A stretch of DNA of 64,000 nucleotides from Anisakis pegreffii (lineage: Eukaryota > Nematoda > Chromadorea > Rhabditida > Anisakidae): positions 62,001 to 126,000 of the forward strand of contig JAPYMA010000977.1 of the NCBI GenBank assembly GCA_035041965.1, read 5' to 3'. Shown in pieces: positions 35,301-48,900 of this stretch. The position numbers and the translations under genes are program-made. Positions within the stretch are counted from its first letter, which is position 1, and every line of letters starts with the position of its first letter. The notes beneath the pieces were generated by a model, which was not told the origin of the DNA, did not search any database, and saw nothing but the letters and a program-made list of their open reading frames with translations.

Positions 35301-38300
35301 CTTTTTTTGCATCTGAGATATTCCATTTCACATGACATCAAAACTGACATTTCACTTGATTTATCGCTTCATACCATTCACATTTCAAATGAAAACTCCA
35401 AAAAACTAAACTGGTTAATTTCATTACTGCATAGAAAACGGTACAATCTTGAAGGAAATCTTCACGATTTTAAAATGTCATTCGTGTGAAGGTTAATGAA
35501 ATGTAATTATGAATTTTGAGTGAAGCTGTTTCATATTATGGATTTGGATTTGGAAGGTTTTATTCATGTCGAACATTGTTGTTGTTGCTGATTTACAAGG
35601 ATTTAATGGACAACGATTTTGAGTGAAATTAGATTTTATGCAAAATTTGAAATCAGTTTGATCTGTGGAACTGTCAAAAGTTAACGTAATGAATAAAATG
35701 AGGCGGTTTCTAATTGTTTTTTTAAAATGAAACTAATTGAAAATTGTTTGGCTTTGAATGTGACTGAAAAGCTTCTTGGAGCAAGTGTAAAAGAATTGTG
35801 GACAGGAAACCGGTTCGAGGGTTGGGTTGAATAGCAATTTTGCTTGATGGTGTTATTGATGAGGCATGAGGAAATCATCCCATGAGGACAAAAAGCTTGT
35901 TTAAAAGAAACCTTTTTTGTACTTTCGGAAGAAACTATCGCCAGTTTCTTTTTAGTTTAGTGACTTTAATTTGTGACATTTTGAATATAAAATTCTCTAA
36001 TAGTAAGCTATCCAAAAAAATTCACTGCGTACATTTTGAGTGATTTGTTAAAGATTGTCATAATGTGAATGGCTTACTCAATGGAAATATTACTGATGTG
36101 CAAACTGATTGTTGTGTATCATTTTCAGAATTTTTCTATACATTTCTAAAGATTCATTCCAGGTTGCATTTTCTCATCATTTCATTCAAGCAAATAATTT
36201 TCAACGAAAGGATGATCGTTTTATAAATATTTCAATAACAAACATTTACACTCAGTAATAAGTCTCATCTAATGCCACCGTATTTCCCATTGATGTTCTA
36301 TTACAAATTGTACGTTCAGAATTGACTTTTCGAGCCGTATTTGATAATCTAATTGTTACTAATATTAACGGTATCCATCTCAGCGATTTGTTAATTCAGT
36401 AATATACTCGGATATGTGAATAATTAAATGAACATTCTGAAAGGTTTCGTTTATAGAATTAAAGCAGCATTGAAACTCATTTTGAAACGAATACGAATTG
36501 GAATTGAATCAGTTCCGAGTTGATTAGATAACATTGGAATGTTTCACACTTTCGGGTAAATTCAATGTTGCGCGAGAAATTGCATTCAATCTCTTGCACG
36601 TTTGGCCTGAATATCCTTCAGATGTGTGAATTATAGTATAATAATACATAATGGTTATTACCATTACCGTAATGAGTCATATCCGATTTCGATTTTGTGC
36701 ATTCTTCGAAAAACTTTTTTCATTGAATCTTCAATCTCTTCATGCAGCAATACTAGTCTTATTGATCTTTTTTAATGATTATGATTGCTATTAGATTATT
36801 ATAACTACTCGAATTCACACTTCGCGTCAAATTATAACTGCTGCAGTGATATTCAATTATCCATCGACTTCACTATTCACAACTCAAAAGTAGTAGTATA
36901 TTTGATTAGTAAACAATTATACTAATAATATTATTGCTGGTCAAAAGCGTCCTAAGGTCACGCACGTCAAACTTGTGTGTATATCTCGTATCTATATAAT
37001 ATAATTTACTATTTGGATAGAGACTAGTATTATATTTGTATTATGGTATTGTAGGTGATATTTGATTGTAGTCACATATCTATTGTACTGTTCGCAATGG
37101 ATGACGGATTTATTGAGATATATTTATTAACTGCGGCGATGCTGAATAGTGGTGTATATGTCACGTTTCACTTGTTTAGATTACATTTACGCGTTCAATT
37201 TTGATATTTATCGTGAATGAATCGTTTAGTGTTGCTTGCGTTCAATCATCTTTTGCTGAATACATCGTATTTGCATACTTGCAAACGATTACCATTTATT
37301 GCTATTCAACCATTTTAAGATTATTCTCATTCTCTGACGATTCGTTTTTGTATTGAATTCAATGAAATTCTCATTGACAACAAGTAATTTCTCTTACTCT
37401 CTTCATAAGTGCATCTGTCAATACGAGGTGGTACTTGGATCTTACTCTCCGTCGATCCATCATCCATCTTACGAGCGATTGATTTTGTGCACGAGCGAAT
37501 AGATGTGATTTGATGAAATGGGTGGGAGTTTCATGAAAGCTATCGGATGAAAAATTAATGATCAACATTATGAATATTTTCAGTGCTTACGAGCCACTTA
37601 TCTGAGAGTGATAATCATTGTGGTATTATGCCGATAGATTTGATCGAGTGTGATTGTGTGATTACTATAGTCTGAATGAATTGTTGTGGCGTGATTCTGT
37701 GATGAATGAAGCTACAATATGCGAAAATGAAGTGAAAATTTACAGAGATGAACACAATCAGAAGTTTTTTGAGAAATCAAATTAAAATCAAATTAGAACC
37801 ACTTGAAAGACATCCTCAAAATGTCATAAGGTGACCAACAACAATAACGATAATCATGAAATAACCCCGTCGGAATCAATTAAACTTTCTGTACACAACT
37901 ACAAATGTATTCATCCCTCCTCTCCTATCCAAGAGACATTACACATCTAATTGATTCATAACATTATTCATTCCTCATTAGCACCTTCCTTTATTCCCTC
38001 AATTCCTGTTCACAATAAAATTTATCATAACCACAACAATAATGTATACTAATAAATCTAAATATATATGCGCCCTCTGTTTATTTCTCAGTTTCGCACC
38101 TTATTGCTATAAATAAATCTATCTACCTCCATATACGTCTTTATCTACCAGCCTACTTCTATGTGTATTGCAATTAATCTATCAGAATCTCTACTCAGTC
38201 CCTAATACCTTCTTATAGATTATAAAAAGTAATAAATTTCTATCCATCTTCGTTATATCTTCAACTTCACATCGCTAACTCATCTATCTAAATTCTTATC

Positions 38301-39120
38301 TTGGATTTCTCATCCATTCAGTCCAGCCTATTTGTTAATCCCAAGCACCCTTTTATAAACATGGATAAAGCAGTACCTATCGATACATTATACAAATCCA
38401 CTCTATTCACTGATCATCACGCAGTCCAAATGCTTTTCTGTTATGAACGCAGTAATGCTAGTAGGAAGCATGTGTATATACATGCATGATTGTTTTGACC
38501 ATTTTTACTTTCAGCTTACACGGCATGATTTGTTTTGCATGAATTTACAATGTGTGGCCAGATGATTGCTGTATAGATATAATAGGTGGATTAGTATGCA
38601 AAATTGTGTGGTATTTGCTCTGTGAAGCAAACAAATTAGGTGATATTTGCATGGAAGCTAGGTACATTTATACGTGTGCGTTTTTATAATAACAACATCT
38701 GTCTGGTGTGTGCTCATTAGCTCTCATTAGTGAGTAGTGATCGATTAGTGAGTGAATGAATCGCTGGTGGATGTCATCTTGGTTCATTTGATCTGCTGAT
38801 CATTTTCTGGTCTCTTGCCTTCTTTTTGGGGCTGTCTTCTGAATCCGTCCAATAAGCTGATCAAATTTATGATTTAAATCTTATTTCGATAGCAGCTATA
38901 TAAGCATGACACCGATGGTTACATTTAGGTGTTATATGAGAATGTGAGATAGGACAATAATTATTGAGTTAAACATCTCATTCGGTGGAATATAGAAAGA
39001 AAATAATGGCGAAGATGTTTAAGATAGATATGATTGAAATGGAGTGATGTGATGACAGCGGCGATATAGAATAATAATGATAATTTATTTGCTGAGAGAT
39101 ATGGCAAATGCCGGAGTTGA

Positions 39121-39545
39121 TGAATAAAAAACGGTTAGCAGTCAGATGAGGCATTCGAATACAGTTAAGGTGCATGCCATAAATCATTTCATAATGGCTT
39201 TATTCATACGAATGAATGAAAGATGATGAGAGTACGGTCGTGGCGCATGGCTCGTGAATGATAACAAAACAGAGTGTGATTTATTCGGTTTGGCTAGATT
39301 AGTTTTGTGAGATCTTCGATGAGAGATAACGTTTCATCACTCGTAAATCAATAAAGCAGCTTTATTCATTAGTATTTGCCAATGATCATGCGAGACACTT
39401 ACTTACTTGCACAGAATGCAATAGTATGTTGAAATAGTTTCTACATAGTGGGTCATCTTCGATCTCGCTTAATATAATGCTCATTTTAAATGAGTGCTTA
39501 ATATAATGCTCATGCCTCATCTGACTGCTGACCGTTTTTTATTCA
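39121..39545. mobile_element. Foldback/MITE-like element, 34-bp inverted repeats
   Basis: The arms 39121-39154 and 39512-39545 match at 33 of 34 positions, outer end TGAATAAAAAACGG, enclosing about 360 bp without a clear open frame. Inside, next to the right arm, CTTAATATAATGCTCAT occurs twice about 30 bases apart. Confidence 0.8.
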
Positions 39546-39654
39546 ACATTTAATGTGAGGGTGGGTATCTTTGAATATCTCATTGCTTGACTCTTTGCTT
39601 AAGATTAAAAGAAACCGATATATTATTCCAGTCAGTACTAAATTTCTGTATGCT

Positions 39655-39770
39655 ATCGGGATTCGAACCTTCTACCCGTAGGTGTACGCTCCAATTAGTG
39701 ATCTCGACTTTGCGGCTAAGCATTCTCGAAAGCTCATGATCAGTGGAATTTTGGATTGTAATAAAGTGCT
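39655..39770. repeat. tRNA-derived SINE-like repeat (copy a)
   Basis: GGGATTCGAACC at 39658 is the reverse complement of a tRNA T-arm/B box (GGTTCGAATCCC). About 75 bases on, a plus-strand A-box-like AGCTCATGATCAGTGGAA occurs, as in the other copies. No cloverleaf or acceptor stem forms, so it is not a tRNA gene. Confidence 0.5.
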
Positions 39771-39941
39771 TCGAGTTCCCAAATGTTCCCAAAGTTCCCT
39801 CTCGGGTTTAATTCCTCAACGAACAGTAATTTTTGTGCGTTATTCATCCATCTAATTCATATGCTTTTAACGTGCGATTTCCTAATAAATCCAATATGTG
39901 CTTATGTGAATGAAGAGTGTTCAGATAAAGGCAATGCTCAG

Positions 39942-42900
39942 ATGGTTGTGTTTTTATTCGTATTTTTTTTCACCTCGTCGATGCTTTCATCACACATCTC
40001 TACGGCACGATCTCTAATTGCAACTGCTGAATTTACGTCGAGTATTGATGCGATTGCTGTTAACGATAAAAAGGTTTGCTGGCAACAATATCATATCGTT
40101 ATTATTATTATGATTCGCATATTCAAATGGTTTACTATCTATCATCCGCATTATTAATATGTATACGGATATCCCTTCATGATTGCCTGAATGCATTAAA
40201 AAATTCAGCTGCCTATGCCCTTTTGCATCGTATCCAAATCCACTCTCATATTGAGCCTAATCGTAATTCTTTCGCTATATAGCCATACAACACAATGTTT
40301 TTATCATGCTTTTTGTGCGTTTAATGTGAGGGTATCAGCAGCCATTTATTTGAGTAATGCGTCGCACCATATGTGTAACATAAATCATCCGTTTATGCTT
40401 TCAGTGTCTGAATATCGAAACAGATATTGCGTTATGCGACAATACAATTTTATGAATGGATCATTAAAAAAACAATTTTGAATGGTCCCATATCCTGATA
40501 GTAAACTAAATATCTTTTAATAGGTAGAGGGAGACAGATCTTTTAATAGGTAGAATGTGATCAGGGAGATCAGTACTGGAAATCGTTTGGGTAGATATTT
40601 TTGCAGTTGGATGTGGATTATTATGGGATGTTCCATAATCACAAAGCTAAAGATAAAACTATTTCAGATAGTGATAGCTTCAACGAATCACTTGTCAGTG
40701 CTCAATATTAGCACGTTGCAGTTGATAAGCGAAACAAAAACTGGTCCAGAGTATGACAGTAGATTGTGTAATTACGATGCTTCAGCATGTTTGAATAATG
40801 CAAATCTTCAATTGACAGATACTCAAATAAAAATTTTGCACATAATCAATGAAGAAACAATATTGTTGTGTGCATCCATACACCAGGGTGTATGTCACTT
40901 GAGGTCATTCTCAAAACTGAATATCATTTACAATGGATCCATACCGATCGCACCGAATTCAGCCAATTCATCGTGCGTTTCGATCATTGATAAGAGTAGC
41001 GAAATACTCTATGTTGCATCTGAATACACCACAGAATCACCTTACAGGTTAATTTAACACTTTTGTTCTAATGAGGTGCGTTTACTGGTCATACACATAA
41101 TTGTTTTCGGTGACCAGATCCGATTTTTGAGAGGATAATTATTTTTGAAATATTATTATAATTGGGGGATTATTATCGAATGGAAGCCATAGTGAATAAC
41201 TGAAAGGGATGGATTGGAATCGGTAGTAGCTTATCGAATTAAACAGATATTATACTATTAAAGTCATGAAACATGATATATGTTTAGTTAATGAGCGATT
41301 TTCGTGGGCTGTTTATGAGCTCGCTTATAGTTGATTGGTATAATTTTAGATCGAATTACAAACAGATTCATTCGATAGCCCGAAGGGATAGTGTTATAAG
41401 CCATTAGCGTTTAGCGTGGTGTTCAAATCCGCAAAAAATAATGATGGTTTGGGGTTAGGGAATGAGTTATTTATTTGATGCTTATCTGATGGTTATCTTC
41501 ATCGATATCTTTGGTTCATATGATCTGTTGATTCATCCATTGTTCCAGAAATATGCATTCAGTTTATCAACAAAAGGGATTGTGCACTTGACGGATCAAG
41601 ATGAGTGCACTCAAAAACAACGATTATTAAAATGTTGTTATTATCTGTAATAATCGCCTCACTCATTTCAGAGAATCCTTTCCAGCAGTTTCATCCCGCG
41701 AACCACCCTATTATAATATCATAAACTCTGGATCAATAGAAGGTGAGGCTGCAGTTCATATCCGTGCAGAATACCGGAATCGATTCAAAGTGAAGTATAT
41801 AAACGCGTTCTTACATCATCACTATGTCTTCTTCTTGAGTCTTCAGAATAAACACCCCTCGCCAAACGTCATCTCAAATTCTCCAATATCAAAGCTGATC
41901 CGAATTTGTAAATCTGATTATAGGTTAGTGTTTTAGTATTACTGTTATTTTTACGATTGTTCATTGCTATCGCTAATTCATTTTAAATAAAAACTTATTG
42001 AACAAATTCAGGTATGTATCATATAGTGAAATCGAAATTCAATGCAGAGATGCAGAGAATCGCAATTACAATCGGGTGGTATCGTCAGCACTAGTAAATG
42101 ATCAGTTGGTAATCGCATTTACGGATCAATCCAAAAATCAGTCAGCGATCTGTGTGTATCCAATCCAGAAGATTCAATTGACATTTTGGTATAATATTGA
42201 CCGATGCCGGGTTGGCAGCGATACCGTTGGGTTACCTCACATTGGACGTGACAATAAATGCTTGAATGTATTCCATTTGTTATTGTTTTTCACTATAGCT
42301 AGCGTTATTGTTTTCATTTTCGAGCATTTGACTGACTGACTGACCTCTTCAGGCAGATCACATTACGTTGAATTCATTATTTCGGCGCCTTTTGCGAATG
42401 CTTTTTTGAGATTCGTCGGAATGATGAAAAGTCGATGAAGCCACAATAGTATTGATAAATAAGTCAACAGTAGAGTGTTTGCAATTCAGAAGTCTCATAT
42501 CCCACTAACAGAGGATACCTGCTCAATGGGTGTTGGTGGAAGTATAGAATGCGATCAGATTTCTGCATTCAATACAAAATCGACTATTTATTCGATTGAT
42601 GCAGTTCATATTCATAATATTACGATTGTTATTTTTGGTACTCAACATGGACAATTAATTCAGGTTTTAAAAATTCATTTGCTTTGCACAAAAATTTGTG
42701 ATATTTTCGTATGAACGTTTAGTTGGAAAGTACTTCCTCTTTCCAACGATATGACACAGTATTTTGCGTGCTCTTATTTGAATGCAGAGCATTGCAACAA
42801 CTAATGATACGATTTAAGCTTCGTTCAAAAGGATCAACTCTGGAATATTATAATGAAGTGACGATCGGCATTGATCCGATAACATCGCTTCGATTCGTTG

Positions 42901-45900
42901 ATAATCATACTTATTTGGCAATTATCAACAAAAAGGTTATCGATGCGTTTTTGTGATGATCATTACTGTTGTCATTTGTGCGTTTAAATTGGGCAATAAA
43001 CATGTAAAGAAATGAGCAATTGAAGATCTTTTGAAGATGGATGAGAGGATGTTATTAGGAATGACCTAGTATCGATAATGCAATAGCTGAGATCGTTAAA
43101 GCTTACGAGTGGTATATTTCTGTTGTACATTCGAATTGATATTCTGAGTGTGGATGTACATTCGTGTGTGCATATATGGAATGAAAGAGCAAATAATGCG
43201 AATAATTCAGCTAATTAAACAGCACATTTCCTGTCATATTAAGCCTTTGAGGAGCATGCGAGACAACATTCTTAATTGGATTCATCCATTCGCTTTCATC
43301 GCACACACCAAAATGAGATGACATTCTTATCCGTTTTACGAAACAATAACATTATTTAAAATGACAATGTCTCCATTTATCGACAATCACGATGATATTG
43401 ATTTAATACATCTTACATACTAATAACGGTGACGATATCAGCCATGATTTTGATGATAGTTTTCAATTTCAGATTCTGAAGTTGTCAATTAGTGATTGTG
43501 AATCAAAGTTATCGTGTGAAGAATGCACTGCAAGTGAAGATGTCTTGTGTGGGTGGTGTTTATTTGAAGGGATCTGTGCAATGCGATCACAATGCAGCTC
43601 GTCAATATTCACAAATCAATGCCCTCTATCCACTTCACTGATCCCATCCAATATTTCAATTCATTCCATCAAGAACGCTACCATATTCTTACCGATCGGA
43701 TCGTATTATGTTGATTCGAGAACGGTATCATCTTGTCAATATCACCACTGTTATTGTATTTCGTTTCCTGCAGTGACCAGTAAAACTCGAACCCTCCATC
43801 GAAACCTACATGTCTAATCAGCATTCTCGAGGATTACACTGCGCTATTGTAATAACCCAGTGGATTTTTGCAGTGCAATGTTTAGTCTCCGTTCTGGGTT
43901 CGATTCCGGGCTTGAGCACCAACTTTCTCGAATTATATCTGGTTTTAGCTAGTTAATGATTCGGACGAATATGATTATATATGAATGCGTACTCTTCACT
44001 TGAATCAAATGAAATTTATCACTATAGTCGGAATTCGAATCTGCTAAGTAAAGGCCATCCTACGACTAGCGATCTCATTGATCCCATTAGCTCAGTGGGA
44101 TTTTTGAACGCACTGTCACAGATTCCATTGCTGTCTCGAGTTCGATCCCGGCCATGATTCATTATTCCATTTCTAATATCAAGTTTGGTTAGGGATAATT
44201 ATACCATTCTAGGAATTCGTATGTTCGTATAACGGTAATCGTATAAAGTCAATTGGGAAATGGTGGCTGGATGGAATAACGTGTTCGTTACCTGAAACAA
44301 CGGAATGGAATATATTGGAAGATGATCATATGGGTGTTGAGCTGAGTGTATCTTATCAAAATCAAACATCGTCATCCACATTGTATCCATTCGCAATCAA
44401 GAATTTCATCATTTACGATTGCTCAAAACATTTAACGTTAGTTCACTTCTGATTTTAGTTTTGATTTTGAATTTTATTCCCATCCGAACCAATTGTATCT
44501 GAACATACGAATATAATTTCAGATGTTCATCGTGTTCCACATCTCGATGGAATTGTAAATGGTGTTTAGATGAGCAAAAGTGCTCATTTACGGGGGACAG
44601 TTGCGAGGTGAGAACGACCGTTGATAATTTCAGGATATGGTTGATGTACAACCGTCAGTTTGATCTACGGCTATAACTTTGACTGGCCTCTATCTCTTTC
44701 CAAGCTTGATTTATTGAAGTGACCATCAATATTTTGGATTATAAATCGTGACTGAAACTGAACCACCGACCAATTCCAGGGTCATTTGTCATCGGAATGT
44801 CCTCGAATTCGATCGTCGATAAATCCAGAAATCCTGATTGCTGACGGCATGGAACAGAGTATATCGTTACCAGTGTTGAATGTGAATGCGATTGAATCGA
44901 AACAAAATAAATTCACGTGTCAAATTCAAATTTATAATCAACCGAGAATGATTTTGGATGCAAAATTGGATATTGACCGAGTGTTGTGTGATAAATGGAT
45001 TTATCAATATCAAGAAGCAATTCCAAAAACATTCGCAAAACTTGATTTATATAAGGGAACATCGCTTATTGACACTACTAACGGTCAGTTCCATGAACAT
45101 TTTCCGTCGTTTGATTAAATTTAGGTAATCTTAGGAGTTGAAGGCGTGTAGAAGGCGATTTTTTTGGTCAGTTTTAAATGAGATACATCATAAAAGTTCA
45201 TTATTTCTCAAAAACACTTATTTCATTGTGAATTTCAATGTTTTTTAACTAATTTCTATGTGTTCAAGCAAACATCTACGCAAAATTTGCAGTTACCTTA
45301 TATAAATGTACTGAAATGGGATCGGATTGTTCGACATGTCTATCGCTGGATCAGAAATGGGGTTGTATTTGGTGTGATAACGCATGTAGTCATTTATCGC
45401 AGTGCATCGCACCATCTGATCAACTAGTATCCCACTCAGCTGATGCGTTGTGTCCAAAACCTTTCATTGAATCCGTTGGTTTTCATTCGAATTTCATTTT
45501 AATCATTTATTTCTTGATGGATTTCAGTTCTTGAAGTTTTTTGGTTTGAATTCATGATGAGAGTGAATTGATTCCTCAATTAATTGATTGTTTGTCTTAG
45601 TTCGAACCAAAATCTGGCCCTCTGGAAGGTGGAACACTAGTAGAAATTCGAGGACGTGAATTGGGAATTTCATTACAAGACATCAAGGATCGTGTTTTCA
45701 TTGGTGGATCAAAATGTGATGTGTTGCAATATGTCGTGTCGAAACGGTCAGCAGTTTTGCTCTTTCAGTGGAATTATAATTATTCTAACATTCTATCTTA
45801 GCAGAGTTTTTGACTTGAATTATGCATGAAATTTTGAATCAAAGAATGAAGTTATTCATTTTCTAAAATTTGCCGTAACAATTATAATAGCAGTAACGGT

Positions 45901-48900
45901 TAGCGACTGATTTTCAGGATAATTTGCTCGATCATGTCAGGCTCGGGCTCGAGCCCTGTTCAGTTGAGATTCGGTAATTCAGGAAAACGTTTCGCCGATT
46001 CAGAGTCTCGTTTCAAATTCGTTGACCCACAACCGAAATCGATATATCCTTCGTATGGACCTGTGTCGGGTGGGACGAAAGTTGTGATTTACGGGACGAA
46101 TCTGAATGTTGGATCGAATATGAGTGTTTACATTGGTGAACATCGTTGCCAGTTGTTGCGTGATGAGGTTGGTTTGGCATTCTTATTGTGTTGTATTTAA
46201 TCGTTCCTTTGAAAAACATGAATAAAGCCAATAATATTTAGAATGAAATGAGCGGTGCTTTGACGTGTTTAACGGGTCGCGTTCATCGGCCGCAGGTTAT
46301 CGATTCAATTCGCATCCAAATTGATCGAGCTGAACGGATATTAGAGAGAAAGTTTGAGTATCGAGAAGATCCGGTGATTCGTTCAATATATCCAACTTCT
46401 GCGTTCGAGAGTGGGGGTCGATTGATTACTGTCGAGGTGACTCTTGACTTACTGTATTCGTGAGGAATTTGTTGTGTTATTGCTAGGACTGTGATGATTA
46501 TGTGATTATTACAATAAATTGGTACGTTCACAAACAAAAGCGAAAGTGGTCACTGTAAACGAACAGAAATTTCATTCAAAATAAGAAGTAGTTTTGAATC
46601 GGTTTTGAGCAAAATTGTTTTTTCAGTGTGATTTTTTCACTGTCGAAATGTGACGACTCATTTAACATCGATAATGACTGTGATTCGTCAATTCAGGGTT
46701 CAAACCTGGATACAGTTCAAAAGCCAAAGATGTATATCGCGTCAATCGACTCCAATTCAAACGAAGAATTAATCTCATCGATCAGTGACTGTCAAGTCTC
46801 AAATTCCTCTAGTATGTTGTGCCGTAGTCCTAAGATAAATCTACCTCCGTCCGTATCCCCGTCCACCTATTCACGATGGCCCGTTGGCTTCCTTCTGGAT
46901 AACGTCCAGTCGACTCTTGCAAGCCTATCGTCCGTACAGATCACGATCGTTCCCGATCCGCAGTTCGTTCCATTCAAAGGCATTCGAATTCATCGACCTG
47001 ATCAGCTGTTCTTGATCGAGGGTAATTATCTATCCCATGCTGCGTCCGCAGAAGACTATAAGGTTAGTTCTGCAGTCTTTTCGTTTTATGTTAATTGTAA
47101 AAATAAACAGTTAAACCTACTGATACAGATCTATATTGGAAGTTCGCGATGTAAGGTGACTTTGTTGGATAAACGTCAACTGATGTGTCGTGCACCACTG
47201 AAAGAACCTCGGGCGACGGACGAGAAGGGAAATGAAGTTGAGGGTGGAAGACCTTTACTGACCGTTATTATCGGCTCCATCAGGCATGAACTCGGTTTCG
47301 TCGAGTATGAATCCGGTGCTTTGAGGTTTTCTAGTTTTCTTACTCTCATTTCTGCTTTCACCACCATTCACTCTTGATATTTTTTGTTCAAAATGTGCAA
47401 AATTAGAGTACGCGTGACTGTACATCACAATAACAACGGTATTTTCAGGTTATCGTTATCACGATTGTTACTGCTATTAATTGGAGGCGTATTGGTTTGC
47501 ACGATAGTTACAGTTTTGGCTTTTATAATGTATAGACGGAAAAGGGATGAACGCGAGAAAGATTACAAGAGAATACAGCTGAAAATGGAATATCTCGAAT
47601 TTAATGTGAGGAATGAGTGTAAACAGGTGGATTTTGATCGATTTCGTTTTTATAATGCCGTTTCGATTTATTTTCTTGAGAGAATCCCAAAATTATGATC
47701 TTTGATCGTTGAAATTTTCATGAAAACATTAAGTCTTCGTTGTTTTGTGACGTTATGAATCAATTATATTCTGGTTTTTGTAATATTTGTTCCGTATTGA
47801 AGGCCTTCGCCGAACTGCAAACCGATGTCACAGACTTGACGATGGCCGTAGAAGGATATGGGATTCCATTCCAAGATAAATCTGAATTCATTTCGAGATT
47901 GCTCTTTAAGGATATAAGACCCATCAATACAATGCTTTCAACATCTTCGCTTTATTCAAGGTTTGTTTGTTATGGAATTTGTTGATATTTTTGAGAGAGT
48001 TTCATAGTTAAACTATTTTTGAGCTGGATTCAAATCAGTTACAGGCGACATTTGTTCAGTGTAATTGCGTGAAAGCTTATACTTGATGGTGATTGCAAAT
48101 GGTAAATGTACAAGTCAGCAGCGCGATTGTAAATTTTCTTTGATAATTTGCAATCGCGCTGCTCACTTGTAAGAAAAAAACCTCATTATGTCATCAAACA
48201 GTTACACAAAAATTTTCATTTACTCAAACAAAAAAAAATCTTCTCAACAGTCAAAATGAAAACGAAGTCCAACAATGAGAAAACGATTGTCTTTGAAGAA
48301 CATCATCACACTGATCATTTTGTTTGAGAGTTTGGAGCTTTCATTATATCCATTCCTAGCGAGAACGGAAATGAACAAACTTCATTGCACTGCCTCGTAA
48401 CTTGTTTAAAGTCACATAATTCAATGAGCTGGATTGAAAGCTAACGATGCTCCTTTACCAGGCACAGCGCTACGGAAAAAGTAGCTTCAGTAATTGCGGA
48501 ATAACGAGTGGTGCTCTGTTACTCACCACTGACTTAAATCTTTCCAAGCAATGAAATATTCTGAAAATGAGAAATGTCCGTTTGAATGAACGATAATTTA
48601 GTCATTCGTCTGTGGCGTTGGCCCAGTTCGAATCGTTGATGAACGACAAACGATTTGTATATTCGATTGTCGAGATGATCGAATTGGATATTTCGTTCAG
48701 TATCGACGAGAAGCGATATATCTCCTCATTGTTAATCTCCTCACTTTTCCCAAATTTCGTTTATTTCACTGATGTTATCCTGTCGTTGATTCACATCCAC
48801 ATCAGCAATGCCATCCAGGTGCTTATCTTTACTTCACTGTACATCTGCTTTTGTTTCACTTGTAAACCTCTTCAACGGACTAATTCATAACTATTATCCT

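Larger units (their letters stand above)
29372..39941. other. 10.6-kb gene-poor region upstream of plexin
   Basis: No exon with family similarity was found on either strand. The longest open frame (31960-32427, minus, 155 codons) has low-complexity composition and no motif. Near 32.34-32.52 kb there are several degenerate CGAAATTC-type words. Near 39 kb there is a foldback element and a tRNA-derived repeat, listed separately. It may hold plexin upstream control sequence or non-coding 5' exons, which I cannot see directly. Confidence 0.5.

Noticed and set aside
44080..44155. tRNA gene candidate
   Set aside because: A and B boxes are good but there is no matching acceptor stem or anticodon arm; the same pattern recurs in five other degraded copies, so it is a SINE-like repeat.
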